NCBI RefSeq assembly: GCF_000214135.1
Contig: NZ_AFIE01000038.1
Location: forward strand, 1-35,187
Source of the DNA: Acinetobacter sp. P8-3-8
Lineage (GTDB): Bacteria > Pseudomonadota > Gammaproteobacteria > Pseudomonadales > Moraxellaceae
Direction of reading: 5' to 3'
Length of the DNA stretch: 35,187 nucleotides
Within the stretch, counting starts at the first letter, position 1; each line of letters opens with the position of its first letter. The translations under genes and the position numbers were made by a program. This document shows, piece by piece, positions 25,430 through 35,187 of this stretch. The notes below the pieces were generated by a model. That model was given only the letters and a program-made list of their open reading frames with translations, did not search any database and was not told the origin of the DNA.

Positions 25430-25460
25430 AAAAAAGATAGAGTTGGACTCTATCTTTTTA
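25430..25460 (-). terminator. terminator of the cyo operon, overlapping the cyoE stop
   Basis: AGATAGAG (25435-25442), loop TTGGA, CTCTATCT (25448-25455), flanked by A5/T5. On the minus strand it ends in U's. The 5' arm begins at the cyoE stop codon (25460-25458). Confidence 0.8.
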
Positions 25461-26336
25461 GAAAAGCGGTAAATGTGGTGCAGGGGAGATGTAGCTAAAA
25501 CTAAAGCTAAAACTTAAAGCGGTAATTAAAATTACAGAATATAAAAAATATTTTTTCGCCCAAAGTTGATCATTTTCTGCTTTAAAACCAATGATGGATA
25601 AATACACCCAGTAGGCGCATAGTGCATTAAAGGTTACTAAGAAGAGAATATTGGTATAGCCAAAGCAATATAGACCATTTAATACTGCGGCAAATAACAA
25701 CACATAAATTAAGCTTTCAACTTTTGTGCGGTATATAGAACGTGCTACAGGTAAAATAGGAATATTCGCATTTTTATAGTCATCAAAACGATAAATTGCG
25801 ATTCCCCAAGAATGTGGCATTTGCCAAAGTGCATAAGCTAAAAAAAGCAATAATGCAGCAACATCAAACTCATGTGAAACAGCGGTATAACCAATGACAG
25901 GAGGGCTTGCGCCAGAAATACTACCAATCACAGTTTGGTGAATGGTGGTACGTTTACTCCAAAGACTATAAAAAATGACATAAACAACAAAACCGAGTAC
26001 AGCAAAGCCAAATGCGTAGGCGTTGACAAAAAACCACAACAAGCCAAAGCCAATCAAACCTAATACAGCAGAAAAAAGTAAAGCAACTGTAGGACTGATG
26101 GTTTTTTTGACGAGAGCACGGTTCATCGTGCGTTGCATTTTTTGGTCAATGTCTTGGTCAATGACATTGTTGACAACACAACCTGAAGCAACCACAAGTG
26201 TTGTTCCAAGAAGGGTGATAAGAAGCAATAGGAAATCTACTGAACCTTGAGCGGCTAAAAAGAAGCCGCCCAAAGTGGTAACGAAGTTACCGAAGAGAAT
26301 TCCTGGCTTAGTCAGGAATAGATATTTCTTCAACAT
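25458..26336 (-). CDS. cyoE: protoheme IX farnesyltransferase (heme O synthase)
   Basis: A UbiA-type polytopic membrane prenyltransferase that farnesylates heme B to heme O, the heme of cytochrome bo3. 292 aa with about nine membrane segments; the substrate-binding motif NNVIDQDIDQKMQRTMNR (NxxxDxxxD) and KPGILFGNF near the start are present, with YKNANIPILPV (the second Asp-rich region replaced by a DDYKN stretch) later. Last gene of cyoABCDE, 6 bases after cyoD. Confidence 0.97.
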   Translation of the reverse strand: MLKKYLFLTKPGILFGNFVTTLGGFFLAAQGSVDFLLLLITLLGTTLVVASGCVVNNVIDQDIDQKMQRTMNRALVKKTISPTVALLFSAVLGLIGFGLLWFFVNAYAFGFAVLGFVVYVIFYSLWSKRTTIHQTVIGSISGASPPVIGYTAVSHEFDVAALLLFLAYALWQMPHSWGIAIYRFDDYKNANIPILPVARSIYRTKVESLIYVLLFAAVLNGLYCFGYTNILFLVTFNALCAYWVYLSIIGFKAENDQLWAKKYFLYSVILITALSFSFSFSYISPAPHLPLF

Positions 26337-26342
26337 GACACC

Positions 26343-26666
26343 CTAGAGCATCATGTTTGAATGTAAGTAGTTCATGATCCAAACAGAACCAATCAGAAGA
26401 ATTGCAATTGTCAAAATCGTATAGATAAATGCAATCACGTTCCAACGTTGTTCAGAAGATGAATTCATGTGCAAGAAGAACACTAATTGGACAAGAACCT
26501 GTGCAACAGCAGTAATTGCAATCGTTGCAATCACTACGCCACCAGTCATTCCACTCATCACCATCCCAAACGGGATGATTGTGAGTAAAACTGAAAGGAT
26601 AAAGCCAATAGTGTATTGCTTGAAGTTACCGTGCGATGCACCAGCAGCATTATGATCATGACTCAT
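26343..26666 (-). CDS. cyoD: cytochrome bo3 ubiquinol oxidase subunit IV
   Basis: 107 aa with three transmembrane helices (YTIGFILSVLLTIIPFGMVM; GVVIATIAITAVAQVLVQLV; VIAFIYTILTIAILLIGSVW), standard for CyoD. I start at ATG 26666 (MSHDHNAAG), whose ATG shares one base with the cyoC stop (TAATG); the frame extends upstream to 26711 within cyoC and is rejected. CyoD helps assemble the copper site of subunit I. Confidence 0.96.
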   Translation of the reverse strand: MSHDHNAAGASHGNFKQYTIGFILSVLLTIIPFGMVMSGMTGGVVIATIAITAVAQVLVQLVFFLHMNSSSEQRWNVIAFIYTILTIAILLIGSVWIMNYLHSNMML

Positions 26667-27283
26667 TATACAGCTCCCAGTAAGTAAACGACGCTGAATA
26701 CACAGATCCAAACGATGTCAAGGAAGTGCCAGAACAAGCTTAAGCATGCAAGACGACGTGTATTTGGTAGAGTCAAACCATATTTCTTGATTTGAACCAT
26801 TAACACGATCATCCAAACTAGACCAGAAGTTACGTGAATACCATGCGTACCAACTAAGGTAAAGAACGCAGATAAGAACGCACTGTGGGTAGGACCATGA
26901 CCAGCGTGAACTAAATGGTTGAACTCATAAAGTTCCATACCAATAAACGTTGCACCGAAGATCCAAGTGATAATTAACCACAATAGAACTTGGTTTACAT
27001 TTTTCTTGTATGAAGCAAGAACCGCAAAACCGAAAGTTACAGAAGAGATCAAGAGAGCAAAAGTTTCAACAAGTACGAAACCTAAAGACTCACCAAATAA
27101 CTCTTTTGGACTTGGAGTACCAGGCGGAATATGACTGCTTAATACAGCGAACGCGATGAAAAGTGTACCGAATAAAATCAAGTCACTCATCAAGTATGTC
27201 CAAAAACCAAAGACGGTGATGTCTGTATCATCGTGATGATGATGTTCATCGTGTCCGTGGTCGTGATGAAGTACTTCAGTCAT
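26666..27283 (-). CDS. cyoC: cytochrome bo3 ubiquinol oxidase subunit III
   Basis: 205 aa, five transmembrane helices, of the cytochrome c oxidase subunit III family ([68 protein letters not shown]). The N-terminus is unusually His/Asp-rich (nine His in the first 18 residues), possibly able to bind metal ions. It starts 4 bases after cyoB. Confidence 0.97.
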   Translation of the reverse strand: MTEVLHHDHGHDEHHHHDDTDITVFGFWTYLMSDLILFGTLFIAFAVLSSHIPPGTPSPKELFGESLGFVLVETFALLISSVTFGFAVLASYKKNVNQVLLWLIITWIFGATFIGMELYEFNHLVHAGHGPTHSAFLSAFFTLVGTHGIHVTSGLVWMIVLMVQIKKYGLTLPNTRRLACLSLFWHFLDIVWICVFSVVYLLGAV

Positions 27284-27287
27284 GTCC

Positions 27288-29279
27288 TTAGTCCTTCTTC
27301 AAATGTTTTTCAAGTAAAGCATAACGTTCGTTTTCGATACGTTCTACTTCAGCAGCAGGGACGTAGTAATCCACTTTTTTCGTGAATGAACTTACGATGA
27401 AGCTGATCACAGCGCCAAGGAAAGTAACGACAACAAGCCACCAAACATGCCAGATTAAAGCGAAGCCCATAGTGGTAATGAACATTGCAATGACAAAACC
27501 TGCAGCACGGTCAGTTGGCATATGAATATCTTCATATTTCGCAGGACGTGCATACGCTACGCCATTCTCTTTGTCATTCCAGAAAGTATCAATACCATTG
27601 ATCTTTGGAATTTCAGCAAAGTTATAGAACGGAGCAGGAGAAGAGGTAGACCATTCAAGTACACGACCATCCCAAGGATCGCCAGTGTTATCCATATTGT
27701 CATTGCGTTGTAGGTAACCTACGACGATCTGCATGATGAAACATGCAATACCGATTGCAACAAGAACAGCACCAAATAATGCGATTGCAAGGTATGGGTC
27801 CCATTCTGGGTTGTCATATGTATTCAAACGACGAGTCATACCCATGAAACCAAGGATATATAACGGCATGAATGCAAAATAGAAACCGAAGAACCAGAAC
27901 CAGAATGACGCTTTGCCCCAAGTTTCATTTAACTTCCAACCAAACATTTTTGGCCAGTAGAAAGTGATACCTGCGAACATACCGAATACCACACCACCAA
28001 TAATTACGTTATGGAAATGGGCAATCAAGAATAAAGAATTATGAACCAAGAAGTCAGCTGGTGGAACTGCCATCAATACACCTGTTAAACCACCGATACC
28101 GAAAGTCACAAGGAAACCAAGTGTCCAGTACATAGGTGATGTAAAGGTAATGCGGCCCTTATACATTGTGAATAACCAAGAGAAGATTTTCACACCTGTA
28201 GGGATCGCAATGATCATGGTCATGATACCGAAGAAGGCATTGACATTTGCGCCTGCACCCATCGTAAAGAAGTGGTGAAGCCATACTACGAACGCAAGTA
28301 CTGTGATCGCAATAGTCGCATATACCATTGATTTGTAACCAAACAATGTTTTGCGAGAGAATGTCGAAACGATTTCTGAGTAAAGACCAAAAGCAGGTAA
28401 TACCAAGATGTATACTTCAGGGTGACCCCAAGTCCAAATCAAGTTCACATAAAGCATTGGGCTACCGCCAAGCTCATTGGTGAAGAAGTGGAAACCGAAG
28501 TAACGGTCAAGGGTTAACATTGCAATTGTTGCAGTTAAAACTGGGAATGATGCAATGATCAATACAGCTGTACAAAGTGCAGTCCATGTAAAGATCGGCA
28601 TATCCATTAGGCTCATGCCAGGTGCACGCATTTTGATGATGGTAACGAAGAAGTTAACACCCGTTAAAAGCGTACCGAGACCAGAAACCTGAAGTGCCCA
28701 GATATAGTAGTCAACACCAACACCAGGAGAATATTGAATACCTGACAGAGGAGGGTAAGCCATCCAACCTGTTGCAGCAAATTCACCTAATACAAGTGAA
28801 GCCATCATCAGACCCGCAGCGCCAGCAAATAACCAGAAGCTCACAGAGTTCAATAATGGGAAAGCAACGTCACGCGCACCGATTTGAAGCGGTACAGTGA
28901 TGTTCATCATACCTACAACAAGACCCATTGCTACGAAGAAGATCATGATTACACCATGTGCGGTGAAGATCTGATCGTAATGGTCTGGATGTAAATAGCC
29001 TTCACCGCCACCTTTTGCAAGGAACAGTTGAAGACGCATCATGATTGCATCGGCGAAACCACGGAGCAACATGACTACAGATACCAAGATATACATGATA
29101 CCAATTTTTTTATGGTCTACAGATTTAAACCATACGTTCCACAGGTAACCCCATTTTTTAAAATAGGTGATACCACCAATCACTGCAATTGCACCAAGAG
29201 CCATAATAACCATGGTCACAAGTACAATAGGCTCTTTAGGGATTGCATCCCAGTTGAGTTTACCTAATAACAAAGACAT
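27288..29279 (-). CDS. cyoB: cytochrome bo3 ubiquinol oxidase subunit I
   Basis: 663 aa heme-copper oxidase core with about 15 transmembrane helices. It oxidises ubiquinol, reduces O2 and pumps protons. Ligands and channel motifs in order: HGVIMIFF (low-spin heme His), [15 protein letters not shown] (CuB His cross-linked to Tyr), VWLHHFF (two CuB His) and [11 protein letters not shown] (high-spin and low-spin heme His). C-terminal extra helices typical of CyoB are present. It starts 3 bases after cyoA and ends 4 bases before cyoC. Confidence 0.98.
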   Translation of the reverse strand: MSLLLGKLNWDAIPKEPIVLVTMVIMALGAIAVIGGITYFKKWGYLWNVWFKSVDHKKIGIMYILVSVVMLLRGFADAIMMRLQLFLAKGGGEGYLHPDHYDQIFTAHGVIMIFFVAMGLVVGMMNITVPLQIGARDVAFPLLNSVSFWLFAGAAGLMMASLVLGEFAATGWMAYPPLSGIQYSPGVGVDYYIWALQVSGLGTLLTGVNFFVTIIKMRAPGMSLMDMPIFTWTALCTAVLIIASFPVLTATIAMLTLDRYFGFHFFTNELGGSPMLYVNLIWTWGHPEVYILVLPAFGLYSEIVSTFSRKTLFGYKSMVYATIAITVLAFVVWLHHFFTMGAGANVNAFFGIMTMIIAIPTGVKIFSWLFTMYKGRITFTSPMYWTLGFLVTFGIGGLTGVLMAVPPADFLVHNSLFLIAHFHNVIIGGVVFGMFAGITFYWPKMFGWKLNETWGKASFWFWFFGFYFAFMPLYILGFMGMTRRLNTYDNPEWDPYLAIALFGAVLVAIGIACFIMQIVVGYLQRNDNMDNTGDPWDGRVLEWSTSSPAPFYNFAEIPKINGIDTFWNDKENGVAYARPAKYEDIHMPTDRAAGFVIAMFITTMGFALIWHVWWLVVVTFLGAVISFIVSSFTKKVDYYVPAAEVERIENERYALLEKHLKKD

Positions 29280-29282
29280 GTC

Positions 29283-30344
29283 TTATTCCCCTACAGCAGC
29301 AGTGTGTTCAACAGATGCATGTTCAGCTGCCGCATGGTCTGCACCATGGTAGTTGCTCATGTATGTATTGATAATGTGCTTGAATAGGTCTGGCTCTACT
29401 GAAGAATAATAAGTCACAACGTGAGGCTTAGTAGGGAATGGACCTTTACGTTCAGCTTCATGTGCAAGTGCTATTTCTTCTGGAGTGCGAGCATTGTTGA
29501 CCATTGCTTCAATCTGGTGCTTAGAACGGTCACCATCTTTGAGAGTGGCAAATTCAGCTTGATCTAAAACAGTTTTTTGAACTGCTTCTGGATTGATTGA
29601 AGTACCTTTACCTGCTTTAACAGCTTCAACCCAAGTGTTGAAATCTGCATCAGACACTGCATGCGCTCTGAAACGCATTTGAGTGAAACCATAGCCACTA
29701 TAGTTTGCAGAGAATCCACGATAACCCTCAGCTGGGCTAGGTTGATCTGCAAGCATGTGTAACTTAGTTTGCATACCCGCCATTGCATAAACCTGACCTG
29801 CTAACTTTGGAATGAAGAATGAGTTCATTGTAAAGTTAGAAGTGATTTGAAATTCAATCGGTTTATGGATTGGGAAACGAACTTCGTTAATAGTCGCTAT
29901 TTGTTGTTCAGGATAGATAAATACCCATTTAAATTGTTCAGCTACAGCTTGAATTTTTAAATGGTCTTCCATTTCACCTTGAGCATTTGTTAATGGTCTA
30001 TATGGGTCATATTGATGTGAACCCCACCATGTTAAATACGCAAGAATAGCAATAATAATACAAGGAATACCCCATACTACAATTTCAATTGCAGTAGAGT
30101 GTGCCCATGTAGGTTTATAGTCTGCATCTTTATTTGACGCACGATATTTCCAACCAAACCACAATGCCATAATAACTGATGGAATCACCACCAAAAGCAT
30201 TAAATAGATCGCTTTCATCATCAAGTCACTTTGACCTGAAGCTACTGGACCTTTAGAGTTTAGAAGTACCATATCACCACCGCACCCAGTTAAGAGCGCA
30301 GCTAGCGTAGATAAAGACAATACAGCTAAAATCGTTTGTCTCAT
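29283..30344 (-). CDS. cyoA: cytochrome bo3 ubiquinol oxidase subunit II
   Basis: 353 aa. Lipoprotein signal with lipobox LLTGC (Cys about residue 21), two transmembrane helices (MKAIYLMLLVVIPSVIMALW and AIEIVVWGIPCIIIAILAYL), then the periplasmic cupredoxin domain. The CuA ligands of cytochrome c oxidases are absent, as expected for a quinol oxidase. Somewhat longer than E. coli CyoA, with a C-terminal tail rich in His, Ala and Glu. First gene of cyoABCDE; ATG at 30344. Confidence 0.97.
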   Translation of the reverse strand: MRQTILAVLSLSTLAALLTGCGGDMVLLNSKGPVASGQSDLMMKAIYLMLLVVIPSVIMALWFGWKYRASNKDADYKPTWAHSTAIEIVVWGIPCIIIAILAYLTWWGSHQYDPYRPLTNAQGEMEDHLKIQAVAEQFKWVFIYPEQQIATINEVRFPIHKPIEFQITSNFTMNSFFIPKLAGQVYAMAGMQTKLHMLADQPSPAEGYRGFSANYSGYGFTQMRFRAHAVSDADFNTWVEAVKAGKGTSINPEAVQKTVLDQAEFATLKDGDRSKHQIEAMVNNARTPEEIALAHEAERKGPFPTKPHVVTYYSSVEPDLFKHIINTYMSNYHGADHAAAEHASVEHTAAVGE

Positions 30345-30649
30345 TTTACAACCTCGGTGAAGAGTCCCATTCCCTATTTAAATATGGGATAGCGATTAAA
30401 GTGTCGCATGATTGAAAATGACTATTATTTACAAACAATAAACATTCTCAATGATCTGACACCGCTACGTTGTAGGGCATTATGCCTCATCTAGACAAAC
30501 TTATCTATAGATAACGTTGCTTTAAATGTTTGTTATAAAAACCAAATTTTTTACTCGGAATTAATGACTGATGAGTATGTTTATTTTTAAAATCAATATT
30601 ATGGAAATAAAAAAGGGATGACGAATCATCCCAAATAAAGTATGCAAAT
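30345..30649. other. upstream region of cyoA
   Basis: 305 bases. Holds the cyoA promoter/regulatory region on the minus strand (no unambiguous boxes) and, at its far end, the terminator of the GYF_2/RDD gene. An inverted GGGA/TCCC pair (30366-30389) lies close to the cyoA start. Confidence 0.5.
30607..30633 (-). terminator. terminator after the GYF_2/RDD gene
   Basis: GGGATGA (30615-30621), loop CGAA, TCATCCC (30626-30632); on the minus strand followed by T6. It lies 17 bases past the stop at 30650. Confidence 0.85.
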
Positions 30650-31420
30650 TTATTGTTTTATCACCTTGGTTTTGGCCAATTTGTCATGCAATGTTTGACG
30701 TTTTGGACTGAAGGCGAAAACATGATCGATGATTGTGATAAATGGCATAAAGATCATATTCAGAAATATGAAAATCACACTTCTGATAAGGAAAACACGA
30801 GTTAGGCTGACTTTATCACCAGTATTTGCATCCACAATTTTAATTTTTGCCGTTCTTTTACCTAAACTTTGTCCAGTTTTTGCAAGGAAAAAGGCTTGTA
30901 CTGCCAACATGATGATGATGTAAAAGAACACACTTTGCCATGCTTCAACAGGAATCAAATTGAGCAATTCTTGCTGATATTGTCCCATTTGACTTGAGCT
31001 GCTGCTATTCTGCATTTTTTGTTGTAATGCAGTGAGCTGTGTAATTTGGTCAGGTTTAAGGAAGAACGACGGAATGACAGCAGCAGGTATCCACAACAGC
31101 AGATCTAAAAACTTAGCAAAGATACGTGAACCGAAACTGGCAAGTTCTTGCGATGGTTTCGTTTCTACACGAATTTTCTGAATGGTATTATTCTGATCGT
31201 TATTTACATGTGAAGGCGTAGGTGTAGAGGGTGCAGTATACCCAATCGGTGTATAGACCAATTGACCTTGTGTAAGCTCACCAAGCGCTTTCCATTCAGT
31301 CATACCTTGATGCCAAGCTAAATCCGTCAATAAGACTTGTTGGCTTGCAAGCATCTGATTGAGTTGTTCAATGGTATATGGCCCAGCTTGTTGATTATTT
31401 CTCGCCAAGTAAATCTGCAT
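30650..31420 (-). CDS. GYF_2 / RDD family membrane protein
   Basis: 256 aa. The N-terminal GYF_2 domain (about residues 1-50: YLARNNQQAGPYTIEQLNQM, ending WHQGMTEWKALGEL) is a protein-interaction module. After a polar linker comes an RDD domain with membrane segments (FGSRIFAKFLDLLLWIPAAV; AWQSVFFYIIIMLAVQAFFL; RVFLIRSVIFIFLNMIFMPF) and the conserved GQSLGKRTAKIKIVD and RQTLHDKLAKTKVI stretches. RDD proteins are poorly understood; some act in transport or salt tolerance. Stand-alone gene with its own terminator. Confidence 0.88.
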   Translation of the reverse strand: MQIYLARNNQQAGPYTIEQLNQMLASQQVLLTDLAWHQGMTEWKALGELTQGQLVYTPIGYTAPSTPTPSHVNNDQNNTIQKIRVETKPSQELASFGSRIFAKFLDLLLWIPAAVIPSFFLKPDQITQLTALQQKMQNSSSSSQMGQYQQELLNLIPVEAWQSVFFYIIIMLAVQAFFLAKTGQSLGKRTAKIKIVDANTGDKVSLTRVFLIRSVIFIFLNMIFMPFITIIDHVFAFSPKRQTLHDKLAKTKVIKQ

Positions 31421-31467
31421 AAAACTAAATTCTCAAAATAAATCTAAACATACAAAAAGTCGTAGAT

Positions 31468-31499
31468 GAAAAAAAGACCCTACGAGAGGGTCTTTTTTA
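31468..31499. terminator. terminator of ppsA
   Basis: AAAAAGACCCT (31471-31481), loop ACGAG, AGGGTCTTTTT (31487-31497). A/T tracts on both sides make it bidirectional; it ends ppsA, whose stop is at 31510. Confidence 0.88.
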
Positions 31500-31509
31500 A
31501 CACGTTTTA

Positions 31510-33888
31510 TTAAACTTGTTTAGTCTTTTCTTCAGCAAGGAAGAACCAAGTATCTAAAACTGAGTCTGGGTTAAGAGAAACAGATTCGATACCTTGCTCC
31601 ATTAACCATTTTGCAAGATCAGGGTGGTCTGAAGGGCCTTGACCACAGATACCTACATATTTACCTGCTTTACGGCATGCATGAATTGCCATAGAAAGTA
31701 ATGCTTTAACCGCAGGATCACGTTCATCAAACAGGTGAGAAACGATACCCGAGTCACGGTCTAAACCAAGAGTTAACTGTGTCAAGTCATTTGAACCGAT
31801 AGAGAAACCATCGAAATGCTCAAGGAATTGTTCAGCCAATAAAGCGTTGGTTGGTAATTCACACATCATGATCACTTTAAGACCGTTCTCACCACGTCTT
31901 AAACCATTTTGTGCCAATAATTCAATCACACGCTTCGCTTCAGTCACAGTACGTACGAAAGGAATCATGATTTGGATATTAGTAAGACCCATTTCATCAC
32001 GTGCTTTCTTCAACGCACGGCATTCTAATTCGAAGCAGTCACGGAAGTTATCAGACACATAACGACTCGCTCCACGGAAACCAAGCATTGGGTTTTCTTC
32101 TTCTGGCTCATACAATTTACCGCCAATTAAGTTCGCATATTCGTTTGACTTAAAGTCAGACATACGAACAATCACTGGTTTATCAGTAAATGCAGCAGCA
32201 AGAGTAGAAATACCTTCAACCAATTTTTCTACATAGAATTCGATTGGTGATGCATAACCCGCAGTACGTGCCATCACAGCAGCACGTGTTTCACGTGGTA
32301 GGCTGTCAATGTTCAATAATGCTTTTGGATGCACACCGATCATACGGTTGATGATGAATTCTAAACGCGCAAGGCCAATCCCTTCATTTGGAATTTGAGC
32401 AAAGTCAAATGCACGGTCAGGGTTACCCACGTTCATCATAATTTTGAACGGAAGTTTAGGCATAGATTCAATTGAGTTGCGTTGAATTTCAAAATCCAAA
32501 GCACCTTCATAGATGAAACCTGTATCACCTTCAGCACATGAAACAGTCACTTCTTGACCGTCTGTCAGTACTTCAGTTGCATTACCACAACCCACAATCG
32601 CAGGTACGCCTAATTCACGTGCAATAATTGCAGCGTGACAAGTACGACCACCACGGTTTGTTACGATTGCAGCAGCACGTTTCATCACTGGTTCCCAGTC
32701 TGGGTCAGTCATGTCTGAAACGAGTACATCACCTTCTTGTACTTTGTCCATTTCTTTAATAGAAGTGACAATACGTACTTTACCTGAACCGATGCGCTGA
32801 CCGATTGAACGACCTTCACAAAGTACAGTACCTTTTTGTTTAAGCAGGTAACGTTCCATTGTGCCGACATTTTCACGGCTTTTTACTGTTTCAGGACGTG
32901 CTTGAACGATATAGATTTGACCATCGTCACCATCTTTCGCCCATTCGATGTCCATTGGAGAACCATAATGTTCTTCAATGATCAACGCTTGTTTAGCAAG
33001 TTCTTGAAGTTCTAAGTCATTGAGTGCAAATTGTTGACGATCCGCTTTTTCTACGTCTACAACAACAACAGATTTACCCGCAGCACCTTCATCACCGTAA
33101 ATCATTTTTTGGTGTTTAGAACCCAAATTACGGCGAATAACCGCATGCTTACCATTTCTTAGTAATGGCTTAGAAACATAAAATTCATCAGGGTTTACTG
33201 CACCTTGTACAACCATTTCACCCAAACCATAAGAGGCAGTGATGAATACAGCTTCACGGAAACCAGATTCTGTATCCAGTGTAAACATTACACCAGCAGC
33301 ACCTGTTTCTGAGCGAACCATACGTTGAATACCCGCAGAAAGCGCAACAACGTCATGCGCAAAATTTTGGTGTACACGGTAAGCAATAGCACGGTCATTA
33401 TAAAGTGAAGCAAAAACTTCTTTGATTGCGATAAGGACATTGTCGATACCACGAATATTTAAGAAAGTTTCTTGTTGCCCAGCAAATGAAGCGTCTGGTA
33501 AATCTTCGGCAGTTGCAGATGAACGAACCGCAACAGCAATGTCAGGGTTGCCATTTGAAAGCGCTGCGAAAGCTTCACGAACTTCTTTTTCAAGTCCAGT
33601 TGTAAGTGGAGTGTCTACGATCCATTGACGAATTTTTGCGCCAGTTTCAGCAAGTGCATTTACATCATCAACATTCAATACTGCAAGTTCAGCATTGATT
33701 TTTGCATTAAGACCGCTTTGTTCAAGGAATTCGCGATACGCTTCTGCAGTCGTTGCAAATCCACCTGGTACAGATACGCCAGCATTTGCTAAATGGCTGA
33801 TCATTTCCCCAAGTGAAGAGTTTTTACCACCCACGATCTCAACGTCGTGTTTCCCTAGTTTTTCCAGACCGATTACGCGTGCTTCCAA
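31510..33888 (-). CDS. ppsA: phosphoenolpyruvate synthase
   Basis: Converts pyruvate and ATP to PEP, AMP and phosphate, the entry to gluconeogenesis. 792 aa, full length: N-terminal ATP-binding domain ([36 protein letters not shown]), the phosphohistidine swivel domain with [15 protein letters not shown] (His near residue 416), and the PEP/pyruvate TIM barrel ending [12 protein letters not shown] with the catalytic Cys near residue 746. The start is TTG at 33888 ([12 protein letters not shown]): GGAG lies 8 bases upstream and no in-frame ATG is near. Divergent from its regulator gene ppsR. Confidence 0.97.
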   Translation of the reverse strand: MEARVIGLEKLGKHDVEIVGGKNSSLGEMISHLANAGVSVPGGFATTAEAYREFLEQSGLNAKINAELAVLNVDDVNALAETGAKIRQWIVDTPLTTGLEKEVREAFAALSNGNPDIAVAVRSSATAEDLPDASFAGQQETFLNIRGIDNVLIAIKEVFASLYNDRAIAYRVHQNFAHDVVALSAGIQRMVRSETGAAGVMFTLDTESGFREAVFITASYGLGEMVVQGAVNPDEFYVSKPLLRNGKHAVIRRNLGSKHQKMIYGDEGAAGKSVVVVDVEKADRQQFALNDLELQELAKQALIIEEHYGSPMDIEWAKDGDDGQIYIVQARPETVKSRENVGTMERYLLKQKGTVLCEGRSIGQRIGSGKVRIVTSIKEMDKVQEGDVLVSDMTDPDWEPVMKRAAAIVTNRGGRTCHAAIIARELGVPAIVGCGNATEVLTDGQEVTVSCAEGDTGFIYEGALDFEIQRNSIESMPKLPFKIMMNVGNPDRAFDFAQIPNEGIGLARLEFIINRMIGVHPKALLNIDSLPRETRAAVMARTAGYASPIEFYVEKLVEGISTLAAAFTDKPVIVRMSDFKSNEYANLIGGKLYEPEEENPMLGFRGASRYVSDNFRDCFELECRALKKARDEMGLTNIQIMIPFVRTVTEAKRVIELLAQNGLRRGENGLKVIMMCELPTNALLAEQFLEHFDGFSIGSNDLTQLTLGLDRDSGIVSHLFDERDPAVKALLSMAIHACRKAGKYVGICGQGPSDHPDLAKWLMEQGIESVSLNPDSVLDTWFFLAEEKTKQV

Positions 33889-33934
33889 AGTTGTTACTCC
33901 ACTTTTGCAGTATTAATCACTATCTTGGCATGAA

Positions 33935-33943
33935 ATTATAACA
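33935..33943 (-). promoter_or_regulatory. extended -10 promoter of ppsA
   Basis: TGTTATAAT on the minus strand (33943-33935) is a perfect extended -10 element, about 46 bases upstream of the TTG start. Confidence 0.6.
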
Positions 33944-34043
33944 AAAAACTTAGCATTTTGATTCAACTAAGTGATAGTCATGTAAGATGGGGGTTACTAT
34001 AAAGATTATACATCGCTAAGACAAATTTTTGAGGAGAATTTTA

Positions 34044-34880
34044 ATGTCAGAAAGTAACCAAATAAAGCGGAGCGTTTTTTTCATTTCTGATGGTACTGCG
34101 ATCACTGCTGAAACTCTTGGGCATTCATTATTAGCGCAATTTCCTCATGTAAAGTTTGATATACATATTATTCCGTACATTACGTCTGAAGAAGCGGCAA
34201 TGAATGTCGTCGAAGAAATCAATAAAAGAGCTGATAAAGATGGGCAACAGCCTTTGGTGTTCGATACTTTGGTTGACCCTTATGTTCGAGACATTATTAA
34301 TACTGCAAATGCTGTAAATCTTGATGTATTTGAAGGACTTATTAGTAAATTATCTGATGTTTTAGGTACACCGCCTACAACTTTAGTCGGACAAACCCAT
34401 GCAGTGACTGATTCTGAGTCATATAAAGCTCGTATTGATGCTGTTCATTTTGCTTTGGACAATGATGATGGTGCAAGAACTCGACACTATGACAAAGCAG
34501 ATTTGATCCTAATTGGCGTATCTCGTTCAGGCAAAACACCGACCTCAATTTATTTGTCATTACAATTCGGAATTCGAGTTGCGAACTACCCATTAACAGA
34601 AGAAGATTTGGACGACAATCGCTTGCCAGCAGTCCTTAAAGAACATAAACATAAGCTTTTCGGTCTAATGATTGATGCAGAGCGTCTTGTTGCGATCCGT
34701 TCAGAGCGTAAAGCCAATAGTCGTTATGCAAGTTTCAGCCAATGTCAAATGGAGCTTCGTGCGGTGGAGGGGATTTACATTTCTGAAGGCATTAAATATT
34801 TAAATGTTTCTGAAATGTCGATTGAAGAAATTTCAACACGTGTTCTGCAAATGACAGGATTGAAACGTCGTATTGGTTAA
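34044..34880 (+). CDS. ppsR: PEP synthase regulatory protein (kinase/pyrophosphorylase)
   Basis: 278 aa DUF299/PpsR family. The protein inactivates PpsA by ADP-dependent phosphorylation of a threonine next to the catalytic His and reactivates it by phosphate-dependent dephosphorylation. Motifs: FFISDGTAITAETLGHSLL at the start, and the P-loop GVSRSGKTPTSIYLS near residues 157-171; YPLTEEDL and GLMIDAERL follow. ATG at 34044 with AGGAGA 7-8 bases upstream; a TTG at 34029 in frame is rejected. The divergent arrangement with ppsA is the usual one. Confidence 0.96.
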   Translation: MSESNQIKRSVFFISDGTAITAETLGHSLLAQFPHVKFDIHIIPYITSEEAAMNVVEEINKRADKDGQQPLVFDTLVDPYVRDIINTANAVNLDVFEGLISKLSDVLGTPPTTLVGQTHAVTDSESYKARIDAVHFALDNDDGARTRHYDKADLILIGVSRSGKTPTSIYLSLQFGIRVANYPLTEEDLDDNRLPAVLKEHKHKLFGLMIDAERLVAIRSERKANSRYASFSQCQMELRAVEGIYISEGIKYLNVSEMSIEEISTRVLQMTGLKRRIG

Positions 34881-34931
34881 ATCGTTAAATAAACGTATTT
34901 ATTTCTACATTACAACGTAATGACGAATTTG

Positions 34932-34957
34932 AGCTGAACTTAGGTTCAGCTTTTTTA
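34932..34957 (+). terminator. terminator of ppsR
   Basis: AGCTGAAC, loop TTAG, GTTCAGCT followed by a T-run (34951-34956) on the plus strand, about 50 bases past the ppsR stop. Confidence 0.88.
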
Positions 34958-35187
34958 TTTTTATCAGTCTAATCAAACTGAATTAATTGAGAATTCAGTC
35001 AGGATTTGGAATAAAGGTATTTAATAAAACATTCATTTCGGCATTTAGAGAGTATCGAATCTAAACTGAAATTTATGCATCATTTAAGTCTTCAATATTG
35101 GGCAAAAGCTAAGAGCGTTGTCTTATTTTGCTATTTAAAATTGACATAATGGAATAAAAAACAATCTAATTATTAGTAAGGCTCTAG
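34958..35187. other. end of window, no gene seen
   Basis: About 230 bases past the ppsR terminator, AT-rich, no reading frame, RNA gene or repeat that I can support. Confidence 0.5.

Noticed and set aside
26667-26711. 15-residue upstream extension of CyoD
   Set aside because: Lies in cyoC on another frame; the TAATG junction gives the normal CyoD start.
34375-34593. 72-codon minus-strand frame within ppsR
   Set aside because: Antisense shadow, no supporting features.

Overview
The window looks like chromosomal DNA of an Acinetobacter species. The base composition is AT-rich. The gene sets and neighbourhoods (fis-purH, rpsF-rpsR-rplI-dnaB-alr, cyoABCDE, divergent ppsA/ppsR, a BlsA-like BLUF protein) are what I associate with that genus. 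This assignment is from memory of families and synteny; no database search was run.

Layout. Positions 1-5200 (all minus strand): purH, fis, a zinc-ribbon/DUF3426 membrane protein, prmA and a BASS-family transporter. Positions 5200-6200: a terminator, a 289-bp repeat element with terminal inverted repeats (copy A) and a small exported protein. Positions 6400-8300 (plus): mnmG with a bidirectional terminator. Positions 8360-10900: an AT-rich accessory patch with a SIR2 NADase-like gene and a TPR reading frame, apparently two parts of one gene split by a frameshift, followed by an unannotated small plus-strand transcript candidate (18-codon ORF, hairpins, terminator). Positions 10900-16200: a WYL-domain regulator divergent from a four-gene cluster, circularly permuted ATP-grasp / alpha-E / transglutaminase-like / Anbu-type proteasome-fold peptidase. 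Positions 16380-17160: a BLUF blue-light receptor whose last codons and stop come from copy B of the repeat, which is inverted relative to copy A. Positions 17160-22480: alr, a DUF4259 gene, then dnaB and rplI-rpsR-rpsF with a likely S6:S18 autoregulatory leader, and an unknown acidic protein. Positions 22480-25340: a two-gene operon of unknown secreted proteins (one DUF3142 lipoprotein). Positions 25450-30350: cyoABCDE for cytochrome bo3 ubiquinol oxidase. Positions 30650-34880: a GYF_2/RDD membrane protein and the divergent pair ppsA (PEP synthase) and ppsR (its regulator).

Working together: cyoABCDE forms one respiratory complex plus its heme O synthase. PpsR is expected to switch PpsA on and off. 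RpsF:RpsR probably bind their own leader. The ATP-grasp/alpha-E/transglutaminase/Anbu set is a conserved but still functionally unresolved peptide-ligation/proteolysis cluster, with the WYL protein as the obvious candidate regulator.

The points I would look at first are: the pair of ~290-bp elements (about 93% identical, with terminal inverted repeats, and a clean 5-bp target duplication for one copy), both inserted in the same sense between a stop codon and its terminator; the capture of the BLUF stop codon by one copy; the frameshifted SIR2-TPR gene; the small ORF with competing hairpins at 10676-10877; and the unusual ATP-grasp and alpha-E variants in the Anbu cluster. No tRNA, rRNA, CRISPR array, transposase or phage gene is visible.
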